Source of the DNA: Pseudomonas atagonensis
Lineage (GTDB): Bacteria > Pseudomonadota > Gammaproteobacteria > Pseudomonadales > Pseudomonadaceae
Length of the DNA stretch: 64,000 nucleotides
Assembly (NCBI RefSeq): GCF_011369485.1
Contig: NZ_VXCA01000035.1
Coordinates: 2,202-66,201 of the forward strand
Direction: 5' to 3'
The notes below the pieces were generated by a model, which did no database searches, had not been told where the DNA came from, and saw only the letters and a program-made list of their open reading frames with translations. Shown here piece by piece: positions 45,159-52,912 of this stretch (its first letter is position 1; each line of letters starts with the position of its first letter). The position numbers were made by a program, and so were the translations under genes.

Positions 45159-45380
45159 ATGACTCAACGGACCCTCGCCACTTTCATGCTCGCACTGGGC
45201 CTGGCTACCCTCGCTGGTTGCTCCTCGCCAACAGTGATCACCTTGAATGACGGTCGCGAAATCCAGGCCGTCGACACCCCGAAATACGATGACGATTCGG
45301 GTTTCTACGAGTTCAAGCAACTGGACGGTAAAGAAACTCGCATCAACAAGGATCAGGTTCGTACCGTCAAAGAGCTGTAA
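45159..45380 (+). CDS. YgdI/YgdR-like small lipoprotein
   Basis: A 73-residue lipoprotein. The lipobox is LATLAGCSS with the lipidated Cys at about residue 21. The mature part VITLNDGREIQAVDTPKYDD forms a DUF903 SH3-like fold. The protein is probably outer-membrane-linked; its role is unknown. The gene is alone, with a strong terminator following (45405-45433). Confidence 0.92.
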   Translation: MTQRTLATFMLALGLATLAGCSSPTVITLNDGREIQAVDTPKYDDDSGFYEFKQLDGKETRINKDQVRTVKEL

Positions 45381-45404
45381 GCTCGACGTCGACGCCGGAT
45401 ACAG

Positions 45405-45433
45405 AAAAGCCCGCATAAGTGCGGGCTTTTTCA
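45405..45433 (+). terminator. Intrinsic terminator
   Basis: AAAAGCCCGCA (45405-45415) pairs with TGCGGGCTTTT (45420-45430) around TAAG, then T-run. It ends the lipoprotein gene and could also serve the converging pseudouridine synthase gene. Confidence 0.92.
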
Positions 45434-45459
45434 TGGGCGCAGGAAAAGTGCACTGAACC

Positions 45460-46350
45460 TCACCACTGCAAGGTAATCCGGCTTTCAAACTCACGCTCTT
45501 CACCCGTCAACGGGTCAATGAAGCGGAGCCCCTGCGCCAGCAGTTTCAACGGTTTGGTGTAGTCATCCTCGACGTCTTTCAGCGCATCCGGATAAAACGG
45601 GTCGTTGCAGATACTCGCGCCCAGCGCCGTCATGTGCACGCGCAACTGATGTTTTTTGCCGGTCACCGGGTACAGGGCATAACGCCAGAGATCGCCATTT
45701 TTTTCCCGGACTTCCACAGCCGTTTCAGTGTTACTGACGCCCGGCCCTTCCTGCATACGGAAAAACGGCTCGCCATCGACCAGACGGCTTTTATGCACCA
45801 AGGGGAAATTCAAGTGAGGCAACGCCGGGGCAATGGCTTCGTAGCGCTTGTCGATCTGTCGAGTCGGAAACAGCGATTGATACGCCGAACGGCTTTGCGG
45901 GTTGGCCGAAAAGATCACCAATCCTGCCGTGTGGCGGTCGATCCGGTGCAACGGGACCAGATGCGGATTGTCCAGACGCCGGATCAAACGGCGCAGGAGC
46001 GTCTGCTCGACATATTCGCCGGCCGGGGTCACCGGCAGGAAGTGAGGTTTGTCAGCAACCACCAGATGCTCATCTGCATAGAGAATCGTCTCGACCACAG
46101 GAATCGGTTTTTCGTCCGGGACTTCACGGAAGTAGTGAATGCGCAGACCTTCCTTGTAAGCCAGATCTACGGAAATCGGCTGTCCGTGGCCATCCAGCAC
46201 ACGGCCTCGGGCGATCCTGTCCAGCCATTGTTCGCGTCCGATGGCGCTGAAATGCTCGCTCAGGCAATCGAGTACGGTCAGCCACTGACCGGGCGGCAGG
46301 TACAGTGTGCTGGCCTGATTCTGTGCTGCAGAAAATGTGGAAATGGACAT
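45460..46350 (-). CDS. RluA-family pseudouridine synthase
   Basis: A 296-residue protein of the RluA superfamily. The catalytic Asp is in PLHRIDRHTAGLVIFSA. The C-terminal KHQLRVHMTALGASICNDPF segment is typical of the family. The RNA target cannot be named from sequence alone. The start is placed at 46350 (MSISTFSAAQNQAS). The ATG at 46383 would add eleven residues and neither has a strong ribosome site. Confidence 0.88.
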   Translation of the reverse strand: MSISTFSAAQNQASTLYLPPGQWLTVLDCLSEHFSAIGREQWLDRIARGRVLDGHGQPISVDLAYKEGLRIHYFREVPDEKPIPVVETILYADEHLVVADKPHFLPVTPAGEYVEQTLLRRLIRRLDNPHLVPLHRIDRHTAGLVIFSANPQSRSAYQSLFPTRQIDKRYEAIAPALPHLNFPLVHKSRLVDGEPFFRMQEGPGVSNTETAVEVREKNGDLWRYALYPVTGKKHQLRVHMTALGASICNDPFYPDALKDVEDDYTKPLKLLAQGLRFIDPLTGEEREFESRITLQW

Positions 46351-46420
46351 ACGGAAATTCGAACCCTCAATGCAGGACGGCATTATCCAACACTGAAGGA
46401 TTCGAACCTAGCGCGAATCC

Positions 46421-46738
46421 TCAGGCCGGAATCGTTTTCAGTGCCGCCGCCTCAGTGAACTCCTTGAGCCAGCGCAGCACGTCGACCGCCTCCCAGCGCC
46501 CCGGATCGTACAAGGCGTAAAGCAGCCCTTGATAGCCGACCACATCCAGTTGCTTGTGATAACCGGCGCGCTGAAACAGGGCTTCGATCTCGGCAAAGCA
46601 AGTGTTGAAATGCAGTTTGTTGAAGGGTGTCTTGCCTTCCGTGACCAGCCCGTCAAGGCGCAGTTCGATGACAGCCTCGCGCACCACGTCAACCGACATC
46701 CGGTTCACGCTGTTCTTTAACTGTTCGACATTGACCAC
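46421..46738 (-). CDS. Small conserved hypothetical protein under a LexA box
   Basis: A 105-residue soluble protein beginning MVNVEQLKNSVNRMSVDVVR. No family motif, signal peptide or membrane segment is seen. Aromatic-rich GYHKQLDVVGYQGLLYALYD and RWLKEFTEAAALK helices lie at the C-terminus. The start is a GTG at 46738 with AAGGG seven bases before it. A LexA box (46760-46779) lies 22 bp upstream, so the gene should be DNA-damage inducible. I do not recognise the family and do not assign a function. Confidence 0.75.
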   Translation of the reverse strand: MVNVEQLKNSVNRMSVDVVREAVIELRLDGLVTEGKTPFNKLHFNTCFAEIEALFQRAGYHKQLDVVGYQGLLYALYDPGRWEAVDVLRWLKEFTEAAALKTIPA

Positions 46739-46759
46739 GGTTCATCCCTTTGACGCATT

Positions 46760-46779
46760 TACTGTATGAACATACAGTA
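46760..46779. promoter_or_regulatory. LexA (SOS) box
   Basis: A near-perfect CTGT-N8-ACAG site: TACTGTAT, four bases, ATACAGTA. It matches the E. coli consensus at 17 of 20 positions. It is between the glutaredoxin-like gene and the GTG at 46738 and would cover the promoter of the 46421-46738 gene. Confidence 0.9.
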
Positions 46780-46850
46780 ACCGAATAAACCGGAAAGTGC
46801 CAAGGGAAGGATGCGCGGTGACGACCGACGGAATGAAGCAGCAAAAACGA

Positions 46851-47087
46851 TTAACGGAGAAACGCCACCACTTGATCGGCGCTGAATGGCCAGCCAAGTT
46901 CCGCCCCGGTGTCGACCCGGCGCAACACCGGAATCCGCAAGCTGTAAGCCTCGAACCAGCTCTCGTCATCGGCAATGTCCACCAGTTCCACCAGCAGGCC
47001 ATGTTCAACAAAAGGCATCAGCTCGGCTTCAGCGACTTCACACAGATGGCACCCCAAGGTGCCGAACAGCTGACATTCAGGAAGCAT
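46851..47087 (-). CDS. Glutaredoxin-like protein (DUF836 type)
   Basis: A 78-residue thioredoxin-fold protein with a CHLC motif at residues 13-16 in LFGTLGCHLCEVAEAEL and a cis-Pro loop in SLRIPVLRR. It is a complete small domain of the glutaredoxin 2/DUF836 type. Whether it acts in redox or iron-sulfur chemistry is unknown. It ends 112 bp before the LexA-controlled gene in the same direction. Confidence 0.85.
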   Translation of the reverse strand: MLPECQLFGTLGCHLCEVAEAELMPFVEHGLLVELVDIADDESWFEAYSLRIPVLRRVDTGAELGWPFSADQVVAFLR

Positions 47088-47294
47088 GATCGCTCAACCA
47101 GAAAATTGTGCGCTCATTCTAGGCCGCCGCCGAAAACCCGTCGAGACAGCCCCGCCCAAAGGCTTGAGCGGATTCACGGATACTCGGGCGCAAAATCCTG
47201 ACGTAAATCAGTTCGCGGAAAAGCCATTTGCATCATGCTCCCGCACTTTTTGCCTCTACGCTTGAACAGCCAGAGCCTGATTCCGGAGTGCCCA

Positions 47295-49007
47295 GTGTTT
47301 GCCAATCTTTTGATCATCCTCGCCTCGTCCCTCGTGGTGATTGCCCTGTTTCGACGTCTGCGGCTGCCACCCGTGCTGGGTTACCTGTGCGTGGGATTGC
47401 TGGTCGGGCCGACAGCCTTCAATTGGGTCAATGAGAGTGAACACCTGCCCGATGTCGCCGAACTGGGCGTGGTGTTTCTGTTGTTCTCACTGGGCCTGGA
47501 ATTTTCCCTGTCGAAAATGATTGCCCTGCGTCAGGTGGTGTTTCGCCTGGGCAGCCAACAGGTGCTCCTCAGCGCAGGACTGCTGGGCTTTTTATTGATG
47601 GTGCTGGGCATGCCTGCCGCGCCGGCGCTGTTGCTGGGTGCGGGGCTTTCGCTGTCGTCGACAGCGATTGTCACCAAAGAACTGGGCAGCCTGGGTGAAG
47701 TGTTCAGCAGTCACGGGCAAAACGCTGTTGGCGTGCTGCTGTTTCAGGATGTGGTGGCAGTCTTGCTGTTGACCCTGGTGCCAGTGTTCGCGGGCAGCAG
47801 CGACCAAGCCTGGTACTGGGCGCTGCCGCTGACGCTGGCAAAAACCGTGGTGTTGTTTATCGGCCTGCTGCTCGCCAGTCGCTGGCTGCTGCCCCGGCTG
47901 TTCCATGAGGTGGCGGCGTCACGCTCGGCAGAGTTGTTTGTGCTGCTGGCGCTGGTGATTGTACTGCTGACCGCGTGGCTGACCCACTTGCTCGGTTTGT
48001 CGCCGGCACTGGGGGCTTTTCTGGCGGGCATGCTGCTTGGCGAGAGCCACTATCGCCATCAGATCGAAGCGGACATCCGGCCCTTTCGCGACATCCTGCT
48101 CGGGGTATTTTTCGTCAGTATCGGCATGCTCATCGACCTGCAACTGTTCGTCAGCCACAGCCTGTTGATCGCCGGCCTGACGCTCGGTTTGATGCTGATC
48201 AAGGGCGTCGTTGTAGCGTTGCTGGTGAAATGGCGCGGCAACGACAGTGAAACGGCCTGGCGCAGCGGTCTGGCCCTCGCCCAGGGGGGCGAGTTCTGTT
48301 TCGCCCTGATGGCGCAGATGCAGCAAAACCAGATGATGCCTGCCGAACTGGGGTCGCTGCTGCTCGCGGCAACATTCTGTTCAATGGTGCTGACACCACT
48401 CTTGTTACGCGGCGCACCGCGCATGGCCGCCGCCCTGCACCGCAAACCCAATCAGGAAGCGCAGATCGAGGAGATCAGCGCACTCAACGCCGGGCTCGAC
48501 AAGCATGTGGTGATTTGCGGTTACGGCCGCGTCGGTCAATCCATCGGCCGTTTCATGCGCAATGCGCAACAACCTTTCATTGCGCTCGACAATGATCCGG
48601 TGCGCGTACAAGAAGCTGCGAGCGGTGAAAGCGACGTGCACTACGGCGACTCTTCGCGCGGTGATCTGCTGACCGCCGTCGGCCTGCTGCGCGCCAGGTT
48701 ACTGGTGATTGCCGTTGATCAAAGTGACATCGCCTTGAACATTCTCAGGGAAGCTCGCCGGCTCAACGCTCACGTACCGATACTGGTGCGCACCCGCGAC
48801 GACGGCCAATGGGCGGATCTGAAAGCCGCCGGCGCCACAGAAGTGGTGCCGGAGCTACTGGAATCGAGCCTGATGCTCGCCTCTCATGCGTTGATCATGC
48901 TCGGTCTGCCGGCGCATCAGGTGCAGGCGCAAGTCGATCAGGTTCGCATTGACCGCTACCGCCTGCTGCACGGTTTTTATCCCGGCGCGGAAGATGAGGA
49001 GACTTAA
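47295..49007 (+). CDS. Cation:proton antiporter of the Kef type (CPA2)
   Basis: A 570-residue protein. The N-terminal 380 residues hold about 12 membrane helices of the Na+/H+ exchanger fold (RLPPVLGYLCVGLLVGP, FLLFSLGLEFS, SLSSTAIVTKEL). The cytosolic C-terminal TrkA-N (RCK) domain starts with HVVICGYGRVGQSIGRFM and binds a nucleotide. The start is a GTG at 47295 (MFANLLIIL) with GGAG six bases upstream. The frame upstream to 47235 adds 20 residues not typical of the family. K+/H+ or Na+/H+ exchange is assumed from family. Confidence 0.9.
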   Translation: MFANLLIILASSLVVIALFRRLRLPPVLGYLCVGLLVGPTAFNWVNESEHLPDVAELGVVFLLFSLGLEFSLSKMIALRQVVFRLGSQQVLLSAGLLGFLLMVLGMPAAPALLLGAGLSLSSTAIVTKELGSLGEVFSSHGQNAVGVLLFQDVVAVLLLTLVPVFAGSSDQAWYWALPLTLAKTVVLFIGLLLASRWLLPRLFHEVAASRSAELFVLLALVIVLLTAWLTHLLGLSPALGAFLAGMLLGESHYRHQIEADIRPFRDILLGVFFVSIGMLIDLQLFVSHSLLIAGLTLGLMLIKGVVVALLVKWRGNDSETAWRSGLALAQGGEFCFALMAQMQQNQMMPAELGSLLLAATFCSMVLTPLLLRGAPRMAAALHRKPNQEAQIEEISALNAGLDKHVVICGYGRVGQSIGRFMRNAQQPFIALDNDPVRVQEAASGESDVHYGDSSRGDLLTAVGLLRARLLVIAVDQSDIALNILREARRLNAHVPILVRTRDDGQWADLKAAGATEVVPELLESSLMLASHALIMLGLPAHQVQAQVDQVRIDRYRLLHGFYPGAEDEET

Positions 49008-50212
49008 TCCTGACTCACTGCGCCGATCTTGTGCAGCGACAGGTCGGCGCCGTAATACTCCTGTTCCTGGCTCAGGCGCAGCCCGTGCAATGCCTTGATC
49101 GCGCCATACACCACGAAGCCACCGATCAGCGCCACCGCGACGCCGAGTGCCGAGCCGATCAACTGGCTGATCAGGCTGACGCCACCCAGCCCACCGAGTG
49201 CGGTCTGGCCGAAGATCCCGCAAGCGATCCCGCCCCATACCCCGCACAAACCGTGCAATGGCCACACGCCCAAGACATCGTCGATGCGCCATTTGACCTG
49301 CGCAGCGGTGAAGCACCAGACAAACAATGCACCGGCGATGGCGCCGGTCACCAATGCGCCGACTGGATGCATGAGGTCGGAACCAGCGCACACCGCCACC
49401 AGACCGGCCAACGGGCCGTTGTGCAGGAAGCCCGGATCGTTGCGCCCGACGATCAACGCCGCCACGGTGCCGCCCACCATGGCCATCAGCGAGTTGACGG
49501 CCACCAGGCCACTGACGCCTTGCAGGGTCTGTGCACTCATCACGTTAAAGCCGAACCAGCCGACAATCAGAATCCATGAACCCAAGGCCAGAAACGGAAT
49601 GCTCGACGGTGCAAACGCGACCAGTCGACCGTCGCGATAACGCCCATTGCGTGGGCCGAGCAGCAACACCGCTGCCAATGCCAGCCAGCCGCCCATGGCG
49701 TGCACCACCACAGATCCGGCGAAATCATGGAACGCCGCGCCGAACTGTGCCGTCAGCCACGCTTGCAGACCATAGTTGCCGTTCCAGATCATGCCTTCGA
49801 AAAACGGGTAGATGAACGCGACGATCAACGCCGTCGCACACAGTTGCGGAACGAACCGCGCACGCTCGGCGATGCCACCGGAAATGATCGCCGGAATCGC
49901 CGCGGCAAATGTCAGCAGGAAGAAAAACTTCACCAACCCGTAACCATGATCAGCGCTCAGCACCGCGGCCGGTTGCATGAATGTCACGCCGTAGGAGATC
50001 CAATAGCCTATAAAGAAATAGGCCAGGGTCGAGACCGCGAAATCACTGAGAATTTTCGACAGCGCGTTGACCTGGTTTTTCTGGCGAACCGTACCCACTT
50101 CCAGAAACGCGAAACCGGCGTGCATCGCCAGCACCATCACCGCACCGATCAGAATGAACAACGTATTGGAGCTGTGAACCAGCGTGTCCACAGCGCTTTG
50201 CAGATTTTCCAT
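49004..50212 (-). CDS. amtB: Ammonium transporter AmtB
   Basis: A 402-residue Amt/Rh channel with eleven membrane helices. The conserved segments are AMHAGFAFLEVG at the N-terminus, DFAGSVVVHAMGGWLALAA and HGLCGVWGGIACGIFG near the C-terminus. The family twin His residues fall in the DFAGSVVVHAMGG and MHPVGALVTGAIAG helices. The ATG at 50212 begins MENLQSAVDTLV; a longer frame upstream is not transporter-like. There is no glnK next to it, unlike most amtB genes, so this is a stand-alone copy. Its stop overlaps the convergent antiporter stop. Confidence 0.95.
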   Translation of the reverse strand: MENLQSAVDTLVHSSNTLFILIGAVMVLAMHAGFAFLEVGTVRQKNQVNALSKILSDFAVSTLAYFFIGYWISYGVTFMQPAAVLSADHGYGLVKFFFLLTFAAAIPAIISGGIAERARFVPQLCATALIVAFIYPFFEGMIWNGNYGLQAWLTAQFGAAFHDFAGSVVVHAMGGWLALAAVLLLGPRNGRYRDGRLVAFAPSSIPFLALGSWILIVGWFGFNVMSAQTLQGVSGLVAVNSLMAMVGGTVAALIVGRNDPGFLHNGPLAGLVAVCAGSDLMHPVGALVTGAIAGALFVWCFTAAQVKWRIDDVLGVWPLHGLCGVWGGIACGIFGQTALGGLGGVSLISQLIGSALGVAVALIGGFVVYGAIKALHGLRLSQEQEYYGADLSLHKIGAVSQD

Positions 50213-50517
50213 GAATGGGCAGACCTGAAGGCTAAAAAGGCACCAAAGCGGTTCGCGCGCACATTTCATGCACCAAATTGCGACCACACAGTCATCAGAT
50301 GCAAGATCCGACGAACCGCTTTGGCGCACAAGGTCGATGTCCTGACACGAACCGGGATTATTTGAGTTAAGGTTTTCCTGCACGCACGCCCGGCAACGGC
50401 GCACACCGGACGGGCAACGCACCACGACACAGCAAAAGTTGTACCAGTCATTTGTACTGAACCTTCGCGCAAGGCTCATACTCGAACGCTTCAGACGTCA
50501 CTTACGGAGATCCACCC
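50213..50517. promoter_or_regulatory. amtB/elaB divergent control region with a 13-bp inverted repeat
   Basis: About 305 bases with no gene. CCAAAGCGGTTCG (50243-50255) and its reverse complement CGAACCGCTTTGG (50312-50324) are 56 bp apart; the match extends to 15 of 16 with GCACC/GCGCC ends. GCACCAAA also occurs at 50270-50277. These resemble GCACC half-sites of NtrC, which often controls amtB. I could not find a clear -24/-12 promoter, so NtrC control is only a suggestion. Confidence 0.45.
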
Positions 50518-50832
50518 ATGGCCAGCATCAAGGCAAAGACTGCTCAAGAAATCCTCATGAACGACTTCCAGACGCTGGTCGCCGATACCGAACGGTTGCT
50601 CGAGCACACCGCCACGCTGGCCGGCGATCAGGCCGATGAGTTGCGCGAACAGATCCACGACAGCCTGCTGCGTGCGCGCGAAACCCTGAAGCTGACCGAA
50701 GAAACCCTGCGCGACCGCGGTCAGGCAGCGGTCACCGCCACCGAGGACTATGTGTCGGCCAACCCTTGGCAGTCCGTCGGCATCGCCGCCGGCGTCGGTT
50801 TCCTGATTGGCCTGCTGGCTACCCGGCGCTGA
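50518..50832 (+). CDS. ElaB/YqjD/DUF883 family membrane-anchored protein
   Basis: A 104-residue protein. A long amphipathic coiled coil (residues about 10-75) is followed by a single C-terminal membrane helix, GIAAGVGFLIGLLATRR. E. coli members ElaB, YqjD and YgaM are inner-membrane ribosome-associated proteins of stationary phase. ACGGAG precedes the ATG. It starts a three-gene run with a yqjE-like and yqjK-like gene, the same order as yqjD-yqjE-yqjK in E. coli. Confidence 0.88.
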   Translation: MASIKAKTAQEILMNDFQTLVADTERLLEHTATLAGDQADELREQIHDSLLRARETLKLTEETLRDRGQAAVTATEDYVSANPWQSVGIAAGVGFLIGLLATRR

Positions 50833-50834
50833 TT

Positions 50835-51221
50835 ATGTCGATCGGTGAATCCGGCCCGACTGCGGGCACCGCCTCCTCCACGCGGCGCTTGGGCGCTGCT
50901 GTCCTTGGCTTGTTGCACAGTCACGTCGAATTGTTCGGCATCGAACTGCAAGAGCAGAAATCACGCACCGTCAGCCTGTTGCTGTTCGCCGGTCTGGCGC
51001 TGGTGTTTGCCCTGCTGTTGCTGGTCGGCCTGTCGACGCTGGTGTTGATCGTGTTTTGGGACACTTATCGCTTGCCTGCCATCATCGGCCTCTGCGTGTT
51101 CTACACCTTGGCCGCAGCGTTTTGCGGGTTGCGTCTCAAAGCGGCAATCTTCGATGAGTCTTCGCCTTTTCACGGCACGCTCGAAGAGCTGGCCAACGAC
51201 CGGGAGCGCCTGCTGCCATGA
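50835..51221 (+). CDS. YqjE-like phage-holin-family membrane protein
   Basis: A 128-residue inner-membrane protein. Two membrane helices (VSLLLFAGLALVFALLLLVG and LPAIIGLCVFYTLAAAFCG) follow an N-terminal amphipathic segment. It belongs to the phage-holin-like DUF1469/YqjE family, but is chromosomal and not phage-encoded. It starts two bases after the previous stop and overlaps the next gene by four bases. Confidence 0.87.
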   Translation: MSIGESGPTAGTASSTRRLGAAVLGLLHSHVELFGIELQEQKSRTVSLLLFAGLALVFALLLLVGLSTLVLIVFWDTYRLPAIIGLCVFYTLAAAFCGLRLKAAIFDESSPFHGTLEELANDRERLLP

Positions 51222-51556
51222 GCCTGCCTGAACTGCCACACAACAGCTCGCGTCGGGAAATGCGCAAGGCGTTGATCCGTCTTCGCATGGAAATGCACCG
51301 CCAGGAAATCCGTCACGAAGCCGGGCAAGTCCTGCAACCTCTGCAGCGAATGCGCGGCATGACGCAAAACCTGCACGAAGGTTTCGGCATCAAGCACGCG
51401 CCGTTGTGGGGCGTGGCGGCCGTAACCCTCCTGGGTTTCATCACCGGCAAAGGCGCGAAGAGCGGCGGCGTCAGTGGTCTGACCCGATTGATCCGCCTGG
51501 GCACCAGTCTCGGGCCACTGATCAAACTGGTCATGCAGAGTTCCAGCAAACGCTGA
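51218..51556 (+). CDS. YqjK-like protein
   Basis: A 112-residue basic protein. The first 60 residues are charged and helical (RREMRKALIRLRMEMHRQEI), and a short hydrophobic helix (LWGVAAVTLLGFITG) lies at about 62-77. The role is unknown. Its start overlaps the yqjE-like stop (ATGA), so it is the third gene of the same unit. Confidence 0.8.
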   Translation: MSLPELPHNSSRREMRKALIRLRMEMHRQEIRHEAGQVLQPLQRMRGMTQNLHEGFGIKHAPLWGVAAVTLLGFITGKGAKSGGVSGLTRLIRLGTSLGPLIKLVMQSSSKR

Positions 51557-51678
51557 GTGACGCATCTGGCTACATTCTTGCAACAGCGGCGGGATGAATC
51601 TCTTAACCAGAGATTCAATCCCGTGCGCCTACCCGGTCGGCGGGGTTCAACCAGAACAAGAACGACTAAGGAGGCCCC

Positions 51679-52842
51679 GTGATCGACGGGCAACCGCTCG
51701 CCTGCTTTCAGCCTTTCATCGATACCGCCACGGGACGTATTGCAGGCGTTGAAGCCTTAGGTCGCCTGCGTCAGGCCGACGGCCAACTGGCTTCGGTCGG
51801 GCCGCTGTTCGCCGACCCTCGCACACCGGCCATTGCCCTGCGCCGCCTCGATCGACAGATTCGCGACAACGCGCTGAGCCGCCTGCATGAAGCCCCTGAA
51901 GACTGGTTTCTGAGCCTGAACATGTCGCCTCGCTGGATCAGTCGCCTGCGCGTCAATCAGGCTCTGCCCAGCCTCAAGCAACTGGCACGACACCATGTCG
52001 ATCCGCAACGCATTGTGTTCGAGATCACCGAATTGGGTGGCAACATTCAGCGCTTGTCCGAAGTGGTCGCACGTTATCGCGAGGCGGGTGCTCGCATCGC
52101 CATTGATGACTTCGGTGCAGGCTATTCGCAGCTTGATCGGGTGCTGGCATTGCAGCCGGACATCCTCAAACTCGACATGCGCCTGTTTCAGGCTGCGGCA
52201 CTGGGCGGGCCGAGCAGCGATGTGGTCAAGGCGCTGGCGCAGATGGCCGAAAAAACCGGCTGCTGGATCATTGCCGAAGGGGTCGAAACCGAAGCGCAGC
52301 TGAATTTTGCGCTCGAATGCGGTTCGCGCTACGTGCAAGGATTTCTGTTCGCCCGCGCGCAAGAAGCGTTCTTTGCCACCGATGCCTTTGTGCCGCGCTT
52401 TGCCGAACTGCGCCAGCGCTACGTTCGGCAGAAGCTCGCCGAACGCGGGCGCTTGATGCAGATGCGCCAGCAACTGGGCGAATTGATGGCGATCCTGCAG
52501 AACTGGGCTCAGGCCCACGCGCCACTCAGCGCACTGCCGCAACTGGAAGCCTTTCCCTGGCTGCTGCGCTTTTACCAATGCGACCGTCACGGCACACAAT
52601 TGACGCCCAATCTGGAATGGCGGCAAAACGGCTGGTTCGCCGATAACCGTTATCTGGGCCACAACTGGTCGTGGCGTCCGTACTTCTATCACTTGCTGGC
52701 CGAGGGCTGGGAAGAGCGCCGCCTGACCCTGTCCAACACGTACCGCGACGCCACCAGCAATCAGTACTGCCTGACGGCGGGGCAGTTTTTCGACAACGGT
52801 GAACGACTGCTACTGATCGACATTGATGCCGCCGGCCTGTAG
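51679..52842 (+). CDS. Cytoplasmic EAL phosphodiesterase with a C-terminal sensor domain
   Basis: A 387-residue protein. The EAL domain (residues about 1-240) keeps the catalytic set: E in GVEALGRLR, N in SLNMSP, E in FEITEL, DD in IDDFGAGYSQLD, K in DILKLDM and E in IAEGVETEAQ. It should therefore hydrolyse cyclic-di-GMP. The remaining 130 residues (PWLLRFYQCDRHGTQLTPNL, NWSWRPYFYHLL) form a PAS/Cache-like unit of the YkuI_C type. No membrane helix is present. Translation starts at GTG 51679 behind AAGGAGG. The sensed ligand is unknown. Confidence 0.9.
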   Translation: MIDGQPLACFQPFIDTATGRIAGVEALGRLRQADGQLASVGPLFADPRTPAIALRRLDRQIRDNALSRLHEAPEDWFLSLNMSPRWISRLRVNQALPSLKQLARHHVDPQRIVFEITELGGNIQRLSEVVARYREAGARIAIDDFGAGYSQLDRVLALQPDILKLDMRLFQAAALGGPSSDVVKALAQMAEKTGCWIIAEGVETEAQLNFALECGSRYVQGFLFARAQEAFFATDAFVPRFAELRQRYVRQKLAERGRLMQMRQQLGELMAILQNWAQAHAPLSALPQLEAFPWLLRFYQCDRHGTQLTPNLEWRQNGWFADNRYLGHNWSWRPYFYHLLAEGWEERRLTLSNTYRDATSNQYCLTAGQFFDNGERLLLIDIDAAGL

Positions 52843-52912
52843 TTCTGCTTGCAGGGGGCTGCGCGAACCCGGAAGCTAGGGTCATTCAGTCACCCGACGG
52901 AGAGAATCAGCC

